Origin: Actinoplanes italicus
Lineage (GTDB): Bacteria; Actinomycetota; Actinomycetes; Mycobacteriales; Micromonosporaceae
Assembly (NCBI RefSeq): GCF_003001815.1
Contig: NZ_PVMZ01000014.1
Location: forward strand, 62,001-126,000
DNA: 64,000 nt
Direction: 5' to 3'
Shown: positions 32,900 through 41,047 of the stretch, piece after piece
Layout of the letters: each line of letters begins with the position of its first letter
Position numbering within the stretch: the stretch's first letter is position 1
The notes under the pieces: model-generated
Database searches by the model: none
What the model saw: only the letters and a program-made list of their open reading frames with translations
What the model was told of the DNA's origin: nothing
Translations under genes and position numbers: made by a program

Positions 32900-33155
32900 G
32901 TCGGTAGACGTCCTTGAGCTCCAGTCCGGTGGCGATCATCAGGACCTGTGCCTGGTAGAGCAGCTGGGAGATCTCCTCGGCAGCGCGTTCCGGCCCCTCG
33001 TGCTCGGCGGCCATCCACGACTCGGCCGCCTCTTCGACGACCTTCTTGCCGATGAAGTGGACTCCACGTTCGAGCGCCTCGACGGTGCCCGAACCGGGTG
33101 TCTTGTCCGCCGCCTTGCTTTGCAACTCGGCAAACAGTTCTTCGAACGTCTTCAC
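32892..33155 (-). CDS. hisE: phosphoribosyl-ATP pyrophosphatase
   Basis: Second step of histidine synthesis, hydrolysing PR-ATP to PR-AMP. The 87 residues show the MazG-like EEAAESWMAAEHEGPERAAE and EISQLLYQAQVLM metal-binding helices. Monofunctional HisE, as usual in actinobacteria. GTG start; first gene of the hisE-hisG unit, divergent from the ABC transporter. Confidence 0.96.
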   Translation of the reverse strand: MKTFEELFAELQSKAADKTPGSGTVEALERGVHFIGKKVVEEAAESWMAAEHEGPERAAEEISQLLYQAQVLMIATGLELKDVYRHL

Positions 33156-33232
33156 GAGGACCGATTGTGGCAGCTCATCACGCCTTGATGACGAACGCCC
33201 CCAGCGGTTGGGACGTCTTCTAAGCTCCCGGC

Positions 33233-34105
33233 ATGGTCAGCCGACTCACCCCCGTGGCCCTGGGTGGCGCAGCACTGCTGCTTGCCGCCGTCACGGCCTG
33301 CTCCCCCGTGGACGAGAAAGAAACCACCTCCACCGCCTCGGCCGCCCCGACCGAGACCTGTGACCCGGCCTCGCTGAAGACCCTCACCGCCGGCAAGCTC
33401 ACCATCGGCACGGACACTCCCGCGTACGAGCCGTGGTTCAGCGAGAACAAGCCGGACAACGGCAAGGGCTTCGAGTCCGCGGTGGCCTACCGGGTCGCCG
33501 AGCGCCTCGGCTATCAGCAGTCCGACGTGGTCTGGGCGCAGGTCGGGTTCAACAACGCGATCGCGCCCGGCCCGAAGAAGTTCGACATCGACCTCAACCA
33601 GTTCTCGATCACCGACGAGCGCAAGGCCGCGGTGGACTTCTCGTCCCCGTACTACCTGGTGCGCCAGACCGTGATCACCACCAAGGGCTCGAAGATCGCC
33701 GGTGCCAAATCGATCGCCGACCTCAAGGGCGCGAAACTCGGCGCCCAGGTCGGGACGACCAGCTACCAGGCGATCACCGACCTGATCAAGCCGACCGCCG
33801 GGCCGGCCGTGTTCAACAACAACGACGACGCCAAGAAGGCCCTGGAGAACGGGACCGTCGACGGCATCGTGGTGGACCTGCCGACCGCGTTCTACATCAC
33901 CGGCGCCGAGCTGGACGACGGCGTCATCGTCGGCCAGCTCCCGCAGGTCGGTGTGCCCGAGCAGTTCGGCATCGTGCTCGACAAGGGTTCGCCGCTGACC
34001 GGCTGCGTCAGCCGGGCGGTCGACCAGCTCCGCGGGGACGGCACCCTCACCGAGCTGGAGAAGACCTGGCTCGCCGGCACCGCTGGAGCACCCGAGCTCC
34101 AGTGA
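33233..34105 (+). CDS. amino-acid ABC transporter substrate-binding lipoprotein
   Basis: A 290-residue solute-binding protein of the polar amino acid family (SBP_bac_3). A lipobox (LAAVTAC, Cys23) gives a lipid-anchored protein outside the membrane. The mature domain has TIGTDTPAYEPWFSENK, GFESAVAYRVAERLG and LNQFSITDERKAAVDFSSPY, the family fingerprint. It is the first gene of a three-gene importer. TAAGCT lies six bases before the ATG, so the mRNA may be leaderless. Confidence 0.92.
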   Translation: MVSRLTPVALGGAALLLAAVTACSPVDEKETTSTASAAPTETCDPASLKTLTAGKLTIGTDTPAYEPWFSENKPDNGKGFESAVAYRVAERLGYQQSDVVWAQVGFNNAIAPGPKKFDIDLNQFSITDERKAAVDFSSPYYLVRQTVITTKGSKIAGAKSIADLKGAKLGAQVGTTSYQAITDLIKPTAGPAVFNNNDDAKKALENGTVDGIVVDLPTAFYITGAELDDGVIVGQLPQVGVPEQFGIVLDKGSPLTGCVSRAVDQLRGDGTLTELEKTWLAGTAGAPELQ

Positions 34106-34941
34106 CGTACCGACCCAGCACACGGCAACAGGAACGGATCGCCTACCGTCGCGGACGGGCGGTCCGTTCCGTTCTGCTGGCCGCCGCATCGACGGCCGTC
34201 GTCGGTCTCGGTCTCGCGTTCGGCATCACCGGTGCGCCCGGCTGGGAACGGGTCAAGGAGTCCTTCTTCGACCCCGAGACGGCCGTCGAATACCTCCCGC
34301 AGATCCTCGAGGGGCTCCTGCTCAACCTGAAGCTGCTGGTGGTCTGCGCCACGTGCGCGCTGACACTGGGCCTGCTCGTGGCGGTGCTGCGGACGCTGCG
34401 GGGACCGGTCTTCTTCCCGGTACGGGCCCTCGCCACCGGCTACACCTACTCGTTCCGCGGCCTGCCGTTGATCATCGTGATCTACCTGTTCGCGTTCGGC
34501 ATCCCCGGCCTGCGGCTGCAGGGCACGCCGGACGTGCTGGTGCTGGGCGCCGCGGCGATCATCGTCACCTACGGCGCCTACCTGGCCGAGGTGTTCCGGG
34601 CCGGCATCGAGTCGGTGCATCCGAGCCAGATCGCGGCGGCCCGCTCGCTGGGACTGAGCTACCGGCAGGCGATGCGGCACGTGGTGCTGCCGCAGGCGGT
34701 CCGCCGGGTCGCTCCGCCGCTGCTCAACGACACGGTGGCGCTGCAGAAGGACGTCGGCCTGATCTCGCTGGCCGGTCCGATCGACGCGATCCGGGCCGCC
34801 CAGATCGGCGTGGCCCAGGACGCCGACTTCACCCCGTACATCGTCGCCGGGGTCTTGTTCGTTCTTCTCGCCCTGCCGCTGATCTCCGTCACCGACTGGG
34901 TGACGTTGCGGGCGGCCCGCCGCCAGAACGCGGGGACCTAG
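34102..34941 (+). CDS. amino-acid ABC transporter permease
   Basis: A 279-residue inner-membrane permease of the HisM/GlnP type. The GTG overlaps the upstream stop as GTGA. The EAA loop is visible as YLAEVFRAGIESVHPSQIAA followed by ARSLGLSYRQAMRHVVLPQA. About five membrane helices follow a basic cytoplasmic N-terminus and an unusual soluble stretch between helices 1 and 2. Confidence 0.92.
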   Translation: MTYRPSTRQQERIAYRRGRAVRSVLLAAASTAVVGLGLAFGITGAPGWERVKESFFDPETAVEYLPQILEGLLLNLKLLVVCATCALTLGLLVAVLRTLRGPVFFPVRALATGYTYSFRGLPLIIVIYLFAFGIPGLRLQGTPDVLVLGAAAIIVTYGAYLAEVFRAGIESVHPSQIAAARSLGLSYRQAMRHVVLPQAVRRVAPPLLNDTVALQKDVGLISLAGPIDAIRAAQIGVAQDADFTPYIVAGVLFVLLALPLISVTDWVTLRAARRQNAGT

Positions 34942-35681
34942 TGCTGCTCGAATGCCGCGACGTCCGCAAGGTCTTCGGGGACCACGTCATCCTCGACGGA
35001 CTCACCCTCGACGTGGCCGAGCACGAGGTGGTGGCCCTGATCGGGGCCTCCGGCTCGGGCAAGTCGACCCTGCTGCGCTGCGTGAACCTGCTCACCGAGA
35101 TCGACGACGGCACGATCACGCTGGACGGCGACGAGATCACCGACCCGAGAGCCGATCCGGACGCGGTACGCCAGCGCATCGGCCTGGTCTTCCAGTCCTA
35201 CAACCTGTTCCCGCACATGACCGTGCTGGACAACATCACGCTGGCGCCGGTACGCGTACACAAGAAGCCTTTGAAAGATGCCCGTGAGCAGGCACTGCAG
35301 TGGCTGGACCGCGTCGGCCTGGCGGACAGGTCGGACGCCTACCCGGATCGGCTCTCCGGGGGCCAGCAGCAGCGGGTCGCCATCGTCCGCGCCCTGGTCA
35401 ACAGCCCGCGCCTGCTACTGCTCGACGAGGTCACCTCGGCGCTCGACCCGGAGCTGGTGGGCGAGGTGCTGTCGATGATCCGTGACCTCAAGGGCGAGGG
35501 CATGACGATGGTGCTGGCCACCCACGAGATGGGCTTCGCCAAGCAGGTCGCCGACCGGGTCGCGTTCCTGGACGGCGGGCGGGTCCTCGAGCAGGGGCCG
35601 CCGGAGCAGGTGCTCGGCGACCCCGTCGAAGCGCGGACCCGTCAGTTCCTGGCCCGCATCATCGAGGCCGGCCGGCTCTGA
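34941..35681 (+). CDS. amino-acid ABC transporter ATP-binding protein
   Basis: A 246-residue ATPase of the GlnQ/HisP type. Walker A is GASGSGKST (34-42), the Q-loop is VFQSYNLFPHMTVLDNI, the signature LSGGQQQRVAIVRAL, Walker B LLLLDEVTSALDPELVGEV and the H-loop MVLATHEMGFA. The GTG start shares one base with the permease stop (TAGTG). The substrate is a polar or charged amino acid by family; none can be named. Confidence 0.95.
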   Translation: MLLECRDVRKVFGDHVILDGLTLDVAEHEVVALIGASGSGKSTLLRCVNLLTEIDDGTITLDGDEITDPRADPDAVRQRIGLVFQSYNLFPHMTVLDNITLAPVRVHKKPLKDAREQALQWLDRVGLADRSDAYPDRLSGGQQQRVAIVRALVNSPRLLLLDEVTSALDPELVGEVLSMIRDLKGEGMTMVLATHEMGFAKQVADRVAFLDGGRVLEQGPPEQVLGDPVEARTRQFLARIIEAGRL

Positions 35682-35684
35682 TCA

Positions 35685-37193
35685 CTAGGACCGGCCGGGC
35701 AGGAAACGGCGGGCGCGCCGCTTCACCGCTCCGGCCAGCCGCTTCGGGTCGCGCAGCCGGGCCACCCGCCCGACCAGCGAAACCATCCGCACCGCGCGAC
35801 CACTCTTGAGCAGCCGCAGCTCGGCGCGCATGTCGCGCAGCTGCTGCTCGCGGGTGCGCAACTGCCGGTCCCGGAACCCGATGGTGCGCTCCAGGCCGAA
35901 GATGTGCCCGGCCCGCTCCTCGGCGGTGCGCCGGGCGGTCTCGGCGTCGGCCAGGACGGTCCGCAGGTCGTCCGGCTCCGGCGCCGGGCCGGCGATCTCC
36001 CGGCCGTGCGCCAGTATCTCCGCGGTGGGCTCGATCCCGGACATCGCCAACCAGGTCTTGACCAGGTCGTCACCCTCGGCCATCCACGGCGGCCACGGGT
36101 GCCGGCGGTGGCCGCCGATCAGGCGGTCCCGGAAACGGTGCCAGGCCGCGGCGAGCGGAACCTCGTCACCCGGAGTCTTCTCGAAGTCGTGGACCGCGTC
36201 GAAGTAGGCGCCGCCGGTCAGCCGCGCGGCATAGGCCCGGAAACCGGGCACGTCCTCGGCTGCGGCCAGGCGGAACAGCACGGTCTCGGCGCTCTCCACG
36301 TCCGGCACGAGACGGTCGCCGAAGCGCCATCCGCCGCCCTCCAGGTCGGCGGTCCCGGCAGGCGTGTAGGCGGTGCGGGTCGTCCCGCCCTGTCCGAGAA
36401 CGATCAACCAGCCCGGCGCGACGGCGTCGAGCATCCCGGCCCTTGCCGCGGCTTCGGCGGCGTCGGTCACGGGCGCGAGCAGGGGCGTCCCTCCGGCCAC
36501 TGCGGCGAGTCCGGCGAGTGCGATCCCCGATCCGGGCAGACCCGCGCGGGTACGGGACAGAGCACCCGAATCCAGCAGGGTGTGCACGCGCCCCGCCGTG
36601 GCGAACAGCGAGTACCGCCGAGCCACCCCTCCGAGCAGGGCCTCGACCTGGGCCGGTGACGACGGCCGTCGCGGATCGTCGTGCAGCGGCCGCCACTCGT
36701 CGTCGCCGTGCCGCTCCTTCTCCGGCCGCCGGTCCAGCAGCGCGGTGATCGCGAAGTCGTTCGCCAGCCCGATGACGACCAGCCCGTCCGGTGCGGCGAG
36801 CCCGCGCAGCAGGTCGGCGCGCTCCGGCCAGTCGAGGGCCGGCGAGTCCGGCCCGAGCAGCCGGTCCAGCCCGTCGGCGGCGATCACCACGTCGAACGGG
36901 ACCGGCTTCTCGTCGGCCAGACCGTCCAGCGCGCCAGTGACCACCGAGAACGCGCCACCACGCAGGGCCTCGGCGTCACTGACCGAACGCAGCAGCACGG
37001 TGACGTCGTCACTGCGACCCGCTACCACATCGAGCACGCCGGCGTCGTGCGGCCCGGCCACCAGCACCCGGCCCGCCGAGGCGGGCAGCAGGTCGGCCAG
37101 GAAGGCCGCCAGCACCGGTCCGCCGGTCGCGTCCCGGTCGGTCCAGGGCTGGATCTCACCGCGGACGATCGGCGGAAGCTTGGTCTCAGTCAC
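35685..37193 (-). CDS. methyltransferase-like protein of a glycan cluster
   Basis: A 502-residue protein. Residues about 30-190 look like a degenerate Rossmann methyltransferase: GRVLVAGPHDAGVLDVVAGR, PFDVVIAADGLDRLLG, and ERADLLRGLAAPDGLVVIGL. The C-terminal 90 residues include a heptad-like coiled coil (AERAGHIFGLERTIGFRDRQ onward) and a basic end. The start overlaps the preceding gene by eight bases. Probably works with the neighbouring glycosyltransferases on a surface polymer, but the reaction is inferred. Confidence 0.55.
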   Translation of the reverse strand: MTETKLPPIVRGEIQPWTDRDATGGPVLAAFLADLLPASAGRVLVAGPHDAGVLDVVAGRSDDVTVLLRSVSDAEALRGGAFSVVTGALDGLADEKPVPFDVVIAADGLDRLLGPDSPALDWPERADLLRGLAAPDGLVVIGLANDFAITALLDRRPEKERHGDDEWRPLHDDPRRPSSPAQVEALLGGVARRYSLFATAGRVHTLLDSGALSRTRAGLPGSGIALAGLAAVAGGTPLLAPVTDAAEAAARAGMLDAVAPGWLIVLGQGGTTRTAYTPAGTADLEGGGWRFGDRLVPDVESAETVLFRLAAAEDVPGFRAYAARLTGGAYFDAVHDFEKTPGDEVPLAAAWHRFRDRLIGGHRRHPWPPWMAEGDDLVKTWLAMSGIEPTAEILAHGREIAGPAPEPDDLRTVLADAETARRTAEERAGHIFGLERTIGFRDRQLRTREQQLRDMRAELRLLKSGRAVRMVSLVGRVARLRDPKRLAGAVKRRARRFLPGRS

Positions 37194-38028
37194 GGGCGTT
37201 CCAATCTAGGAGCATGCGCATCTCGGCGGGCGGCATCAGGTACGGCCGGCCCAGTTCGACGTCGGTGGTGGCGCGGGCGGCCTCCAGGTCGATCTCCTTG
37301 CCGAGCATCTCGGGCCAGAGCCGCGCGATCCGGGCCTGGCCGCCGAAGAGCGGGTTGTCGCCTTCGAGTGCCATCGGGTCGCCGTAGACGGCGGGCGTGC
37401 AGCCGGCCGCGACGCCGAAGAAAACGGCGGTGCTGAGCCGGTTCGCGGCGACCCGCTTGAACCGGCGGAAGGTCTCCAGCTGCTTGTAGAGGAACCGGCG
37501 GTCGGTGCCCTCGTAGTTCCAGCCGCGCTTGCCGAAGCAGATCACCTCGAAGCCGGCCTTCTCGTAGGCGCGACGGACCTCGGGCCGCTCGAACTCGGTG
37601 TAGTAGAGGCTGATCGTGACCGGCTCGGTCTCGGTCTCCCGGATCTCGGAGATGAGCCGGGCGTGGTCACCCTGGATCTTGCCGCCCTTGCCGCCGCCCT
37701 CCCAGCCGTGGAAGAGGAACCACAGGGTGCCGCTGCGCTCGGCCTCGGGCACCGCGCCGAGGTCCGGCTCCAGCTCCATCAGGTAGAGGAACGGCGCGCC
37801 GACCACGTGGTAGTTGCGCCGCCCGAGCGAGTGGCCACGCCGCCGCGGCGCGTCGCTCCAGGTGTAGCGCCAGGCCCCGTCGAAGAATTCGTGCACCGGG
37901 TTCCAGCCGCATCCCACGTTCCAGCCGTGCTGCAGGTAACCGCGGATCCGCGGCGGATGCTCGTCGTCGAGGCCGCAGTACCGGGACAGGATGTGGGTCT
38001 GCCCGTAGTAATGGTTGTGGTGATGCAT
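37186..38028 (-). CDS. GT-B-like glycan-biosynthesis protein of unknown reaction
   Basis: A 280-residue protein starting MHHHNHYYGQTHILSRYCGL. The segment RVAANRLSTAVFFGVAAGCT followed by PAVYGDP resembles the nucleotide-sugar side of GT-B glycosyltransferases or CDP-glycerol transferase-like proteins. I do not recognise a named family. It is five bases after the GT2 gene and overlaps the next gene, so it belongs to the same operon. Confidence 0.5.
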   Translation of the reverse strand: MHHHNHYYGQTHILSRYCGLDDEHPPRIRGYLQHGWNVGCGWNPVHEFFDGAWRYTWSDAPRRRGHSLGRRNYHVVGAPFLYLMELEPDLGAVPEAERSGTLWFLFHGWEGGGKGGKIQGDHARLISEIRETETEPVTISLYYTEFERPEVRRAYEKAGFEVICFGKRGWNYEGTDRRFLYKQLETFRRFKRVAANRLSTAVFFGVAAGCTPAVYGDPMALEGDNPLFGGQARIARLWPEMLGKEIDLEAARATTDVELGRPYLMPPAEMRMLLDWNARD

Positions 38029-38033
38029 GCCGA

Positions 38034-40274
38034 TCAGCTCGTTTCCAGGTGCAGGGTGCCGGCCCTCGCGTAGAGGCGGTGCCGGTCGAGGCGGCGGGGC
38101 AGCGAGACGAGCGCGAACGACTCGGCCTGGATGGCGTACGGCTCGTCGCCGTGCCCCTCGGCGAACAGCGTCCAGTCCGCCTCCTGCGCCGGTCCCAGAT
38201 CCGTGACGTCGACCGCCGCCGTCCAGGACGTGTCGTCCACGGTCGTACGGCAGACGGTGTCCACGGCGTCGTCGGAGTTGGGCAGGAACCGTCGCCAGAC
38301 GATCCGCTCGTAGTCGGCCCCCGGCCAGCGGGGTCCGCCGACCGTGACCACGTCGCCGCTCACGTCGAGCCGGGCGGCACTCACGCGCGCCGGCGCCTCG
38401 ACCAGGTTCAGGTACTGCCCCGGCGAGCGGGCCAGGCTCAGCACCCGGTCGCCGTGCGGCACGCTCACCGCGCGGTCCAGGCCGGTGATCAGCACCAGCG
38501 CGTCGCCGATCTTCGGGATCAGCACCGTACGTCCCAGGAACGGATCGTCCGGATTGGTCGCGTCGACCACCTCGCCGACCGGGATCCGGGCCGTGAAGAC
38601 GCCGCCCGCGCCGCCCTCCAGCGGCACCCGGATCTCCCGGGCCGAGCGGGACAGCCGCAGCACCCGGTCGGTCACACCGTCCGGCAGCCGCAGGGTCAGC
38701 ACCAGGGTGTCGCCGTCGGCGCCCGCGCCGGTCAGCTCGATCTCGCCGGTCATCCGGCGCAGCAGCACCCGGCCGTCACCGGCCTTCAGCGGCTGGAACC
38801 AGTGCGCGCCGATCCGGTCGCCGACCGGGTACATCATCTGCATGGTGACCAGGCGCTTGCGCCGGATCCGGCCGACCCGCATGGTCGCCATCAGGCGGAC
38901 CGCCTCCCGGTTCGGCGGCATCGCGGCGAGCATGTCCCGCGGCACCCGTGCCACGAAACCGGTCGGCCGCTGCTCCCCGCTCGCGTCCGGCAGGTCGAAC
39001 CGCTCCACCGCAAGCGGCGTCTCGCGCAGCCCGGCGACCACCGCCACCCGCAGCGACGAGTCGGCGGTCGTGGGCACATGGTGGATCTCGGCGGTGCCGC
39101 GGACCACCAGGGCGTCGTCCTCCCAGGTGAGCTCGGTGGCGCCGGCCCGGAGCTCGAGTTCGCGCCGGGACATCCGGTAGATCTCGTCGGGCACCCCGGC
39201 CCGGTCCGGCAGGCCCGGATAGTGACCGCGGTAGCGCCACGGCAGCACCGGGTGCCGCTCGGCCAGCGTTCCGGCCGCCAGTCCGCCCTCGGCCCGCAGC
39301 CTGGCCAGTCGTTGCAGCAGGTCCACATCACCGGCCTGCAGACCGTGGTACTCCAGGCGCTGGAAGGCCGACACGTGCTCGAACACCGCCGGGTCGAGAC
39401 GGCGGGTCAGCCGGTGACCGAGCTCCAGCACCGCCGCGAGCTCATGCTCGGGCGCCGAACCGAACGCCTGCACCACGGTGGTCAGGTCGATCGTGGCGAG
39501 GTGCCGGTGGACTTTGGCCCGCAGGGCGGGAGCCTGCCGGTCGACGACATCCATGACCGCCTCGGCCGAGACGACCCGGTCCTCCAGATTGCCGAACTGG
39601 AACTTCAGCTGGGTGATCGACTCGCCGGACTCGCGCTCACGCCAGTAGTAGGTGGGCGCGGCCACGCAGTCGACGGTCACGGCCTCGATGTGCGCCTTCA
39701 GCGTGACCGGGTAGTCCTCGTAGCGGATAGCCGGGAACTCGTAGCCGAACTGGTCCCAGAACCGGCGCCGGTACACCTTGTTCCAAACCATCCGGTCGAT
39801 CGCCAGCTCCGGGAAGTCCAGCACGTGGGTGGCGGGACGATCAACGGCGAAGGCGATCCTGTGGACGTACGACTGGCGTACTCCCGAAGTGTTGTTGAAT
39901 CTCCGGGCATTGCCCCCGGCCAGCGACGACGACGTCCGGTCCAGCGAGCCGACCAGCAGCTCGTAGGCGTGCGGCGGCACCAGGTCGTCACTGTCGACGA
40001 ACGTCAGGTACTCGCCACGCGCCTCGGCCGTGCCGGTATTGCGGGCCGGGCCGAGCCCCTGGTTCTCCTGGACGACCATCCGGAACCGCGGGTCACGGGC
40101 GCAGAAGGCCTCGGCGATCCGGGCGCTGCCGTCGCGAGACCCGTCGTCGACGAGCACCACCTCGAAGTCCCGGAAGGTCTGCCGGGCCAGCGATGCGAGG
40201 CACGGGGCGAGGTAACGCTCTACGTTGTAGAACGGCACAACAATGCTGAGCCGTGGGATCACTGCTTTCGACAC
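38034..40274 (-). CDS. family 2 glycosyltransferase with long C-terminal region
   Basis: A 746-residue protein. Residues 1-230 are a GT-A/GT2 domain: IPRLSIVVPFYNVERYLAPC, VLVDDGSRDGSARIAEAFCA and the metal site TFVDSDDLVP; the acceptor side has IRYEDYPVTLKAH. The remaining 500 residues include an alpha-helical part and beta-rich repeats as in TarS/TarP- or SC-type wall teichoic acid transferases. No membrane helix. A GTG start at 40274 is used (CGGAA upstream); GTG 40262 is possible. First gene of the surface-glycan operon. Confidence 0.88.
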   Translation of the reverse strand: MSKAVIPRLSIVVPFYNVERYLAPCLASLARQTFRDFEVVLVDDGSRDGSARIAEAFCARDPRFRMVVQENQGLGPARNTGTAEARGEYLTFVDSDDLVPPHAYELLVGSLDRTSSSLAGGNARRFNNTSGVRQSYVHRIAFAVDRPATHVLDFPELAIDRMVWNKVYRRRFWDQFGYEFPAIRYEDYPVTLKAHIEAVTVDCVAAPTYYWRERESGESITQLKFQFGNLEDRVVSAEAVMDVVDRQAPALRAKVHRHLATIDLTTVVQAFGSAPEHELAAVLELGHRLTRRLDPAVFEHVSAFQRLEYHGLQAGDVDLLQRLARLRAEGGLAAGTLAERHPVLPWRYRGHYPGLPDRAGVPDEIYRMSRRELELRAGATELTWEDDALVVRGTAEIHHVPTTADSSLRVAVVAGLRETPLAVERFDLPDASGEQRPTGFVARVPRDMLAAMPPNREAVRLMATMRVGRIRRKRLVTMQMMYPVGDRIGAHWFQPLKAGDGRVLLRRMTGEIELTGAGADGDTLVLTLRLPDGVTDRVLRLSRSAREIRVPLEGGAGGVFTARIPVGEVVDATNPDDPFLGRTVLIPKIGDALVLITGLDRAVSVPHGDRVLSLARSPGQYLNLVEAPARVSAARLDVSGDVVTVGGPRWPGADYERIVWRRFLPNSDDAVDTVCRTTVDDTSWTAAVDVTDLGPAQEADWTLFAEGHGDEPYAIQAESFALVSLPRRLDRHRLYARAGTLHLETS

Positions 40275-40339
40275 CAGTTCCGGAATAGACGACGGACCCG
40301 GGCGAGCATCCCGGAGCAGGCCGCCTATTCCGCGAACTG
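40275..40339 (-). terminator. long hairpin between ribH and the glycosyltransferase gene
   Basis: CAGTTC-CGGAATAG (40275-40288) and CTATTCCGCGAACTG (40325-40339) pair over 14 bp with one bulged base. The 36-base loop holds a further CCGGG/CCCGG stem. It lies 25 bases after the ribH stop and touches the GT2 start, so it could end the rib transcript. Confidence 0.6.
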
Positions 40340-40364
40340 GACGTGTACGGAGGGTGAAGAACCC

Positions 40365-40841
40365 CTACTGCTTGGAGACCTCACGGATCGCGAGGGCGGC
40401 GTCGAGCACGGCCACCGTGCTCTGCCAGCCCTTGTCCTCGATCGAGTCCTCCAGCCCGGCCCGGTCGCGGGCCTGGCCGAGGCTGTGCACCGTGAGCACG
40501 CCGTGCGCCACCGGGGTGCCCTCGTCGAGCGCCACCCGGGTCAGGCCCGTGGTCACGGCGTCGCACACGTACTCGAAGTGCTGGGTCTCGCCCTTGATCA
40601 CCACACCGAGCGCGACCACCGCGTCGACCCGGCGGGCCAGCGCCTGCGCCACCACGGGCAGCTCCACCGACCCCGCCACCCGGGCCGTGATCACCTCCGT
40701 GACACCGCACGCCTCGGCGGCGGCCTTCGCCCGGTCGATCATGTGCTCGACCAGGTCGTTGTGCCACCGCGAGCCGACGATGCCGAGCCGCAGCCCGGCA
40801 GCGTCGACGGTCTGCATGTGCGGATCACCGAAGCCGGCCAT
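40365..40841 (-). CDS. ribH: 6,7-dimethyl-8-ribityllumazine synthase
   Basis: Joins 5-amino-6-ribitylamino-uracil with dihydroxybutanone phosphate to give lumazine, the riboflavin precursor. The 158 residues show RLGIVGSRWHNDLVEHM, ARVAGSVELPVVAQALA and VIKGETQHFEYVCDAVTTGL, all in the substrate site. The ATG at 40841 follows GAGGGGG by eight bases. Last gene of the rib operon. Confidence 0.97.
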   Translation of the reverse strand: MAGFGDPHMQTVDAAGLRLGIVGSRWHNDLVEHMIDRAKAAAEACGVTEVITARVAGSVELPVVAQALARRVDAVVALGVVIKGETQHFEYVCDAVTTGLTRVALDEGTPVAHGVLTVHSLGQARDRAGLEDSIEDKGWQSTVAVLDAALAIREVSKQ

Positions 40842-40967
40842 GTGTTGTCCCCCTCTGTGTTCATTCTTCACCCCTGCCGGGGACGTTTCAGGCGTTTCAG
40901 GCCAGCCCGCTCCAGGCCATCCGGCTTCAGGCCGGCCCGCTCCGGTCCAACCGGCTCCGGTCCAACC

Positions 40968-41047
40968 GGCTTCAGGCCAGCTCGGCTTCAGGCCAGCTCG
41001 GCTTCAGGCCAGCTCGGCTTCAGGCCAGCTCGGCTTCAGGCCAGCTC
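40968..41047. repeat. five tandem 16-bp units at the ribBA 3' end
   Basis: GGCTTCAGGCCAGCTC repeated five times without error. The last unit holds the ribBA stop codon and the final codons. Degenerate relatives (CCGGCTTCAGGCCGGCCCGC, CTCCGGTCCAACCGG twice) continue down to about 40900. The 16-bp period is not a codon multiple, so the array can only expand downstream of the stop. Each unit can form a small GGC-CTGAA-GCC hairpin on the mRNA. Confidence 0.95.

Noticed and set aside
40900..41047. Repeats at ribBA considered as a CRISPR array
   Set aside because: Units are 16 bp and contiguous without unique spacers, and there are no cas genes.
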